Source: Bacteroidales bacterium UBA3290 (GTDB lineage Bacteria > Bacteroidota > Bacteroidia > Bacteroidales > UBA932). Taken from it: a stretch of DNA of 64,000 nt. Shown here piece after piece: positions 58,041-64,000 of this stretch. The notes beneath the pieces were generated by a model, which worked only from the letters and a program-made list of their open reading frames with translations, ran no database searches and was not told the origin of the DNA. Location of the stretch: the NCBI GenBank assembly GCA_002361615.1, contig DETK01000033.1:24990-88989 (forward strand), read 5' to 3'. Numbering within the stretch: the stretch's first letter is position 1; every line of letters starts with the position of its first letter. The translations under genes and the position numbers were made by a program.

Positions 58041-59698
58041 TTGAGGATGCTCTTCAGGATTTCGGTCGTGACTTTGCGGGTGGCGGTGTTGGCAGCTGTC
58101 TTCGTGGCTTTCTTGACGACGTCGCCGAGGATGGAACCGGAAGAAGATTTCGACGTGCTGGTGGATTTCTTGGTAGTCGAACCGCTCGATTTCTTCGTCG
58201 TGCTCTTCTTGGAACCGCCGAGACTCTTGGCGATGCTGGTGCCGGCGCTGCGGGCGAAGCTCGTAGCGGCGGCGGCGATCATCGTGCCGAGGATCGTACG
58301 GCCGATGCCGCCCTTCTTGGCCTTGCCGGAGGCTTTCTTCTCTTTTTCCTTGGCTTTGGCTTCTTTCTCTTTTTCAAGGGCTTTGCGCTCTTTCTCCTTC
58401 TCTTCCTCGACCTTCTGGTTCACTTCGGTCAAGACTTCATAGGCGCTTTCGCGGTCGAAGAACTTCTCGTATTCCTTGAGTTTGGCGGGAGCAGCAGCCT
58501 GGACGTCCATGCGCTGTCCGGGCGTGATGGCGCCGATCTGGCTCAGCGGGAAAAGGATCTTGGCGCGCTCGACCACACTCGGTGCGCCTTTCTCGTCGAG
58601 GAAGGAGACCAGTGCTTCGCCCGTACCGAGGTCGAGGATAGCATCTTCCGTCTTGAAGGCGGGATTGGCACGGAAGGTCTGGGCGGCAGCACGGACGGCC
58701 TTCTGGTCCTGCGGCGTATAGGCGCGCAGGGCATGCTGCACGCGGTTGCTCAGCTGGGCGAGGACATTGACCGGCACGTCGCTCGGAACCTGGGTGATGA
58801 AATAGATGCCCACGCCCTTGGAGCGGATCAGGCGGATCACTTGTTCGATCTTGTCCACCAGGGCTTTGGAGGTGCCGTCAAAGAGCATGTGCGCTTCGTC
58901 GAAGAAGAACACGAACTTCGGCAGGTCGAGGTCTCCGACTTCCGGGAGTTTGGCGTAAAGCTCCGTCATGAGCCAGAGCAGGTAGGTGGAGTAGAGCTTC
59001 GGATTAAGCATCAGCTTGTCGGCGGCCAGGACGTTCATCACGCCGCGGCCGTTTTCCACGGCGAAGAGGTCTTCGACATCGAAGGCGGGTTCACCGAAGA
59101 ACTTGTCGCCGCCTTCACTCTCGATCTGCAGCACGGAACGCTGGATGGCGCCGATGCTGGCGGGGGCGATGTTGCCGTATTCGGTGGTGAATTTCGCAGC
59201 GTTCTTGCCGACGAAGTCGAGCATCAGCTTGAGGTCTTTCAGGTCGATCAGCAGCAGGTTGTTGTCGTCGGCGATGCGGAACACGGCATTGAGCACACCG
59301 GCCTGTACTTCCGTTAATTCCATCAGTCGGGCGAGCAGTTGCGGGCCCATCGCCGACACGGTGGCGCGCATCGGGAATCCCTGTTCGCCGAAGACATCGA
59401 AGAAGCGGGTAGGGCAGCCGGCGAACTGCGGGTTCTCGATTCCGAATTCCGGCATGCGTTTCTCGATGAAGCCGCTCAGGCGGCCGGCCTGGCTGATGCC
59501 GGAAAGGTCGCCCTTCATATCGGCCATAAAGCAGGGGACGCCTGCCTGGGAAAAGGTTTCGGCCAGCACCTGCAGCGTGACCGTCTTACCGGTACCCGTG
59601 GCCCCGGCAATCAGTCCATGCCGATTGGCCATATTTCCGACCAGATTGATGTTTCCGTTGTCGCAATGCGCAATGTAAAGTTGTCCGTCTTTAAGCAT
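58037..59698 (-). CDS. HerA-like/DUF853 ATPase
   Basis: P-loop ATPase (553 aa) of the HerA-FtsK superfamily, YjgR-like (DUF853). Walker A is GATGTGKT (near residue 35) and Walker B is FVFFFDEAHM (near residue 265). The conserved ITQVPSDVPVNVLAQLSNR and ALRAYTPQDQ blocks follow. The last 120 residues are an Ala/Glu/Lys coiled stretch, then a low-complexity Lys/Ser/Thr tail and a short hydrophobic end. Cellular role unclear; related to DNA-translocating helicases. Palindromic element copy B separates it from the LD-carboxypeptidase gene. Confidence 0.88.
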   Translation of the reverse strand: MLKDGQLYIAHCDNGNINLVGNMANRHGLIAGATGTGKTVTLQVLAETFSQAGVPCFMADMKGDLSGISQAGRLSGFIEKRMPEFGIENPQFAGCPTRFFDVFGEQGFPMRATVSAMGPQLLARLMELTEVQAGVLNAVFRIADDNNLLLIDLKDLKLMLDFVGKNAAKFTTEYGNIAPASIGAIQRSVLQIESEGGDKFFGEPAFDVEDLFAVENGRGVMNVLAADKLMLNPKLYSTYLLWLMTELYAKLPEVGDLDLPKFVFFFDEAHMLFDGTSKALVDKIEQVIRLIRSKGVGIYFITQVPSDVPVNVLAQLSNRVQHALRAYTPQDQKAVRAAAQTFRANPAFKTEDAILDLGTGEALVSFLDEKGAPSVVERAKILFPLSQIGAITPGQRMDVQAAAPAKLKEYEKFFDRESAYEVLTEVNQKVEEEKEKERKALEKEKEAKAKEKEKKASGKAKKGGIGRTILGTMIAAAATSFARSAGTSIAKSLGGSKKSTTKKSSGSTTKKSTSTSKSSSGSILGDVVKKATKTAANTATRKVTTEILKSILK

Positions 59699-59749
59699 GA
59701 TATGTGTGTGTTATTTATTCAATTAATGTCAATTCCACTTATGGCCTTT

Positions 59750-59975
59750 TGGAACCCACCTTGTCAGCAGGTATCGTCTCAAAAACCTTCGCTTCGCTCA
59801 TCCCTCCCAGCTTCGCTGGGCCCCTCCCATGTTTGAGTTACTGGGGCTCTGCCCCAAACCCCGCTGTTACGGCCTACTATCTCACTGGGCTTTCCCTCAC
59901 GGCCTCCACTGGCGCATGAAGGCGCTGGGCGGCCATGGGTTTTTGAGACGATACCTGCTGACAAGGTGAGTTCCA
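59750..59975 (-). repeat. Palindrome-armed multi-hairpin element, copy B
   Basis: A 150-nt core (59788-59937) with 38-nt arms (59750-59787 and 59938-59975) that are inverted repeats with one mismatch. The core reads on the minus strand, the same direction as the flanking genes. It starts 2 nt beyond the LD-carboxypeptidase stop codon. The arms share GCAGGTAT and CAAAAACC with copy A, but the 5 bases between these blocks (CGTCT here, TCCAT in A) and the outer bases differ, with matching changes on the opposite arm. Confidence 0.85.
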
Positions 59976-59977
59976 TA

Positions 59978-60892
59978 TTATAAGAATTTGATGGAACCGC
60001 CGTCGGAGGTGATGTCGAGGGAGACTTCACGGCCGAGGTAGAGACTGTAGTTGGGGTGTTCGTGGCCACAGTCGAAGCCGAAGAGGACGGGCTTGTCGAG
60101 CGGGGCCATGTATTCGTTCACGAGGTCGAGGGCCTTTCGCTGCCACTGGTCCTCGCCGCTGGTATCGGTGAACTGGCCGATGATGACGGCTTTGGCACGG
60201 TCGAAGGTGCCGCCCTGCTGGAGCGTGAGCAGCATCCGGTCGAGGTTGTACATCCGTTCATCGACGTCTTCGATGAACAGGATACTGTTTTCGCGGAGGC
60301 GGTTCTGCCAGGGCGTGCCGAGGCAGGAAACGATGAGGCTCAGGTTGCCGCCCACCAGCCGGCCGCGGGCGCTGCCGGTGTGGTTGAAGGCGTGCGGAGC
60401 GGTGCGATAACTCTTGATTTCGCCGAAGAGCGCCTTGCGGAGCGACTCCTCGCTGACGGCGGAGCCTTCGCCGACGGTGCTGGGCATGGCGCCGAGGATG
60501 GATTCGATGCCCCGGCTCTGCAGCATGGCGTGGAAGACCGTGATGTCGCTGAATCCGACGAGCCATTTGGGATGCTGTGAGAACAGCTCGAGATCGAGGG
60601 CGCGCAAGGTGCGCATCGAGCCGTAGCCGCCGCGGAACGAGACCAGCGCCTTGACTTCGGGGTCGAGCAGCATTTCCGTGATGTCGGCCGCGCGGTCCTG
60701 GTCGCTGCCGGCGAAATCGCCGGGAGCACTGTCGTACAGATGCTTGCCAATTTTAACCTGGAGCCCCCATGATTCGAACATCTCTTTCCAATAGAGGGTT
60801 TGCCGGCTTTGGGGGCTGAGCGCGGAGGCCATCGCGACGACGGCGACCGTGTCGCCTTTCTTCAAAAAATCGGGTCGGATATATGCTTTCAT
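59978..60892 (-). CDS. S66 family LD-carboxypeptidase
   Basis: Cytoplasmic peptidoglycan-recycling carboxypeptidase (304 aa from ATG 60892, MKAYIRPDFLKKGDTVAVVA). The catalytic triad by homology is S115 in LVGFSDITVF, E208 in LFIEDVDE and H277 in FDCGHEHPN. The conserved SFRGGYGSMR block is present. It removes the terminal D-Ala from murein tetrapeptides. The start at 60892 is preferred over a frame extension to 60943. Its stop is followed at once by palindromic element copy B. Confidence 0.9.
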   Translation of the reverse strand: MKAYIRPDFLKKGDTVAVVAMASALSPQSRQTLYWKEMFESWGLQVKIGKHLYDSAPGDFAGSDQDRAADITEMLLDPEVKALVSFRGGYGSMRTLRALDLELFSQHPKWLVGFSDITVFHAMLQSRGIESILGAMPSTVGEGSAVSEESLRKALFGEIKSYRTAPHAFNHTGSARGRLVGGNLSLIVSCLGTPWQNRLRENSILFIEDVDERMYNLDRMLLTLQQGGTFDRAKAVIIGQFTDTSGEDQWQRKALDLVNEYMAPLDKPVLFGFDCGHEHPNYSLYLGREVSLDITSDGGSIKFL

Positions 60893-60910
60893 CATTTTCC
60901 TTTTAACTTT

Positions 60911-60918
60911 CAAATATA
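60911..60918 (-). promoter_or_regulatory. -7 box of the LD-carboxypeptidase gene
   Basis: TATATTTG on the minus strand fits TAnnTTTG, 18 nt before the ATG at 60892. Confidence 0.5.
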
Positions 60919-60932
60919 ATGAAAAATAATGG

Positions 60933-60940
60933 TAAATTTG
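60933..60940 (+). promoter_or_regulatory. -7 box of the nuclease operon
   Basis: TAAATTTG fits TAnnTTTG, 24 nt before the nuclease ATG at 60965; the two divergent -7 boxes are only 14 bp apart. Confidence 0.5.
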
Positions 60941-60964
60941 CACAAATTGCTCCCGTGTGTTGAA

Positions 60965-61822
60965 ATGAAGAAACTGCTCAAGAAACTCCTGGCCATCGCG
61001 CTTCTCCTAGTGGCCGGCATTGCGTACTACCTCTTCGTCAATCTCCCGTCCCGTGGAAGCGGAGATCCGGAGGAGGATCCTTCCACCATCGATACACCGA
61101 TACCGGCGACTTCCCCCGTCGCACTCGCTGACCTGATGGAGATTCCCGCCCTGACTTCGGAAGGAAGGATCGTGCAGCACGGCGCCTACGTGTCTTCCTA
61201 CAATACGGAGACGCTGATCCCGAATTGGGTGGCTTATGAGCTGACAGCTGAGGAGACGGGCGGCAGTCATACGCGTGACGGCATGGAATTCCGGATGGAT
61301 CCCGACCTGAGAGGCTGCACCCAGGCTATGCGCGAAGACTATTCCGGCTCCGGCTGGAGCAAGGGACACCTGATGCCGGCGGCCGATGCGGCATTCAGCA
61401 ACAGCACGATGAGCGAGACCTTCTATTTCACGAACATCTGCCCCCAGAACGAAACGCTCAACGCCGGTGACTGGCAGTATCTCGAAAAGCGCGTCCGCAA
61501 CTGGGCCAACCGGTACGGCAGCGTCTGGGTGGTCACAGGCCCGATCGTAGGGGAGAACCGCTACGGGACCATCGGCGACCGCGATGTCGTCGTGCCCGAT
61601 TCCTTCTACAAAGCGCTCCTCATCCGCAAGAAGAACGGTTCCTACAGCGCCATCGCGTTTGTGATGGATAACGACGAAGACCGTTACTACTTGAAAGACT
61701 GCTCTATGAGTATCGATGAACTGGAATCCCTCACAGGCTTTGATTTCTTCCCGGCCCTCGACGACAAGATTGAAGGGAAGGTTGAGAGTACTGTCCGCCT
61801 CTCCGACTGGGGCATCCGCTGA
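60965..61822 (+). CDS. DNA/RNA non-specific endonuclease (NUC1 type), membrane-anchored or exported
   Basis: Beta-beta-alpha metal nuclease (285 aa from ATG 60965). An N-terminal hydrophobic segment (LLAIALLLVAGIAYYLFV) serves as signal or anchor. The active-site motif GWSKGHLMPAAD keeps the catalytic His, while the usual DRGH reads SKGH. The metal-binding Asn lies in NICPQNETLNAGDWQYLE. VVTGPIVGENRYGTIGDRDVVVP and KDCSMSIDELESLTGFDFFP are typical of the family. It is followed 20 nt downstream by the GDPD gene. Confidence 0.88.
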   Translation: MKKLLKKLLAIALLLVAGIAYYLFVNLPSRGSGDPEEDPSTIDTPIPATSPVALADLMEIPALTSEGRIVQHGAYVSSYNTETLIPNWVAYELTAEETGGSHTRDGMEFRMDPDLRGCTQAMREDYSGSGWSKGHLMPAADAAFSNSTMSETFYFTNICPQNETLNAGDWQYLEKRVRNWANRYGSVWVVTGPIVGENRYGTIGDRDVVVPDSFYKALLIRKKNGSYSAIAFVMDNDEDRYYLKDCSMSIDELESLTGFDFFPALDDKIEGKVESTVRLSDWGIR

Positions 61823-61842
61823 TCCTTTAAAACCGACAGAAT

Positions 61843-62664
61843 ATGCATCGTTTTCTTCTCTTCGCCGCCACCCTTCTTTCAACCTTGACCCTTTTGTCCT
61901 GCGAGGAGGGAGACGTCCCCGCAACGGTTACGGTAACCGCCCATCGCGGCGGTGCCAAACTGGGGAACGAAAATACCCTTTCCTGCATCGAGCGCGGCAT
62001 CGCCTCCGGTGCGGAACTGGTGGAAATCGACGTCCATCTGACGAAGGACGGTCAGGTCGTGGTCTGCCACGATCCTTCGATCGACCGTACCACCACCGGA
62101 AAGGGCATGATTGAAGATATGACCCTGGAACAGGTGCGGAGTTTCAAGATCAAAGACGCTGCCGGCCAGGAGACCCAGGAATGCATCCCTACGCTGGAAG
62201 AAGTCCTGGGATTGATCGATGGACGGTGTATGTTGCTATTGGAAATTAAGCTGAATCACAAGGATCAATACCCCGGAATCTCAAGAAAAGCTATAGATGC
62301 TGTGAATGCGGCGGGTATGCACGACAAAACGATCTTCCAGTCGTTCAACGACATCATTCTCGAAGAAGTCCACGCCCTGGATCCGACATTGCGTGTGGAA
62401 AAACTGATCGTCTGCCGCCTTCCGTTCGGCCTTTGTTTTGACGGTCGGTTCACCCGTTTCTCCTTCGACAAATATGCGTACGCCGCGGCCATCAACCCGT
62501 GTGTGAAGGTGACTTCGAAACGTTTTGTGAAAGATGCCCACAAGGCCGGAAAAGAGGTGCGCATCTGGACGGTTGACAAATGGTCCAGCTTGATTCCGTA
62601 TGTCGACGGCATCATCACCAACGATCCGGTATTATTCGTTCAAAAAAGAAAACAGGCACAATGA
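61843..62664 (+). CDS. Glycerophosphodiester phosphodiesterase lipoprotein
   Basis: Exported lipoprotein (273 aa; lipobox TLLSC) of the GDPD family, hydrolysing glycerophosphodiesters to glycerol-3-phosphate and an alcohol. The active-site set is present: AHRGG with the first His, ENTLSCIERG, EIDVHLTKDGQVVVCHDP with the metal ligands and second His, then LLEIKL. The C-terminal VRIWTVDKW and IITNDP blocks complete the TIM barrel. Its stop overlaps the SDR start by 4 nt. Confidence 0.92.
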   Translation: MHRFLLFAATLLSTLTLLSCEEGDVPATVTVTAHRGGAKLGNENTLSCIERGIASGAELVEIDVHLTKDGQVVVCHDPSIDRTTTGKGMIEDMTLEQVRSFKIKDAAGQETQECIPTLEEVLGLIDGRCMLLLEIKLNHKDQYPGISRKAIDAVNAAGMHDKTIFQSFNDIILEEVHALDPTLRVEKLIVCRLPFGLCFDGRFTRFSFDKYAYAAAINPCVKVTSKRFVKDAHKAGKEVRIWTVDKWSSLIPYVDGIITNDPVLFVQKRKQAQ

Positions 62665-63455
62665 TTATTCTGATTACAGGTGTTTCATCGGGCTTCGGGC
62701 TCGCAATGGCCCGGCAACTGAGTGCAGGGGGGCATACCGTTTACGGCACAGTCCGGCGTGACGTGGAACCTGTCCCGGGTGTGCATTATCTGCGTGCAGA
62801 TGTGTGCGATACTGCCTCCGTCCAGGCAGCCGTGGCGGCAGTCCTGTCGGCAGAAGGCCGAATCGACGTGCTGATCAACAATGCCGGCATGGGCATCGGC
62901 GGCCCGGTGGAATTCGCTCCTGAAGCGGACGTGCAGTTGCAGATGGATACCAACTTCATGGGGCAGGTGCGCTTCACACAGGCCGTGCTGCCCGCCATGC
63001 GGAAGCAGGGGAGTGGCAAGATCCTCTGTTTCAGCTCTATAGGCGGCGTGATGGGCCTTCCGTTCCAGGGCTTTTATTCTGCCAGTAAATTTGCCATTGA
63101 AGGATTCTGTGAAGCGATGCAGATCGAAGTGCGGAAGCACGGCATCCAAGTGATCCTCATCGAACCCGGTGACTTTTCGACCGGCTTCACGTCGGCCCGT
63201 ATCAAGCAGGTCTCGGAAGAGGCGGCCGCGGCTTATCCCTCGCTTCAACGCTCGGTCAGCAGTTTCGAGAAAGACGAACGTACCGGCCTCAAGCCCGAAT
63301 TCCTGGCCTGCAAGATTGAGAAGATCATCCGCAAGAAACACCCGAAATTCCGCTACGTCATCGCCACCTTCATCCAGAAGCTCTCCATCCCACTCAAACG
63401 TATCCTTCCTGCCCGGGCCTTCGTCCGTGTGCTTTCCCTCTTCTATAACGTTTAA
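62661..63455 (+). CDS. Short-chain dehydrogenase/reductase
   Basis: NAD(P)-dependent oxidoreductase (264 aa) of the classical SDR family. Cofactor motif TGVSSGFG near the N-terminus, NNAGMGIGG, catalytic Ser in CFSSIGG and YxxxK in YSASKFAIEG. The C-terminal part (KPEFLACKIEKIIRKKHPKF) resembles the lipid-modifying SDRs. The start at 62661 gives MIILITGVSSGFG, the normal family beginning, coupled by ATGA to the GDPD gene. Substrate unknown. Confidence 0.9.
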   Translation: MIILITGVSSGFGLAMARQLSAGGHTVYGTVRRDVEPVPGVHYLRADVCDTASVQAAVAAVLSAEGRIDVLINNAGMGIGGPVEFAPEADVQLQMDTNFMGQVRFTQAVLPAMRKQGSGKILCFSSIGGVMGLPFQGFYSASKFAIEGFCEAMQIEVRKHGIQVILIEPGDFSTGFTSARIKQVSEEAAAAYPSLQRSVSSFEKDERTGLKPEFLACKIEKIIRKKHPKFRYVIATFIQKLSIPLKRILPARAFVRVLSLFYNV

Positions 63456-63475
63456 AGGCAGGATACGGTTTTCTG

Positions 63476-63505
63476 TTGCGCTGACAGAAATTATTTATAT
63501 CTTTG
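63476..63505 (+). promoter_or_regulatory. Strong Bacteroidetes-type promoter of enolase
   Basis: TTG (63476-63478), a 19-bp spacer, then TATCTTTG (63498-63505): a complete match to the -33/-7 consensus, as expected for a highly expressed glycolytic gene. The leader to the ATG at 63549 is about 40 nt. Confidence 0.75.
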
Positions 63506-63536
63506 CAGATTGCATGAATAACAGATAATTACATAA

Positions 63537-64000
<464 letters not shown>

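Overview
The window looks like a chromosomal segment of an anaerobic, GC-rich member of the Bacteroidales, of the gut or rumen type. The evidence is a SusC/SusD pair, BACON domains, many lipoprotein signals, and start-proximal promoters of the Bacteroidetes type (TAnnTTTG at -7). No tRNA, rRNA, CRISPR array, phage structural gene or transposase was seen. Both ends cut genes: a DMT transporter on the left and enolase on the right.

Layout. 1-7.2 kb holds a DMT transporter, an M28 peptidase - beta-carbonic anhydrase - GH92 mannosidase run, and a convergent GH36 alpha-galactosidase. 7.3-18.3 kb holds an unusual cluster in which DUF6057-like membrane proteins alternate three times with secreted beta-propeller lipoproteins carrying one CxxCH haem motif each, plus a DUF4369-type lipoprotein and a BACON-GH5 endoglucanase. 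18.4-45.2 kb is a large polysaccharide utilisation locus. SusC, SusD and a surface lipoprotein with a duplicated domain lie on the minus strand. Divergent from them are an AraC regulator and an eleven-gene plus-strand run: GH5-GH26 double mannanase, GH130 phosphorylase, SGNH esterase, PA14-GH31 alpha-xylosidase, GH2, xylulokinase, xylose isomerase, xylose permease, GH3, mannobiose/cellobiose 2-epimerase and a GPH transporter. With the nearby GH36 and BACON-GH5 this covers both galactoglucomannan (mannanase, alpha-galactosidase, epimerase, mannosylglucose phosphorylase) and xyloglucan (endoglucanase, alpha-xylosidase, beta-galactosidase, beta-glucosidase, then XylE/XylA/XylB).

45.2-56.6 kb is an accessory island of lower GC. 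It contains an acyltransferase, an S9 hydrolase, three toxin-antitoxin modules each with its own promoter palindrome, a fimbrillin-like beta-helix lipoprotein behind a 46-residue ORF, a membrane-spanning beta-propeller/AraC sensor-regulator, fragments of a second and perhaps a third copy of that regulator, and an ECF sigma factor with a membrane partner. Three promoters here share one strict architecture: CTCATT-N6-AATGAG, 15 bp, a further half-site, 23 bp, then the -7 box. I propose this as the regulon of the membrane AraC protein. 56.6-64 kb is housekeeping-like: YbaK, DUF3810, HerA-like ATPase, LD-carboxypeptidase, nuclease, GDPD, SDR and enolase.

Two copies of a 150-bp multi-hairpin element (about 42.5 and 59.9 kb) sit directly after stop codons. 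Each is closed by a long inverted repeat whose sequence differs between the copies but is self-complementary within each copy. This covariation is one of the strongest unexplained signals in the window.
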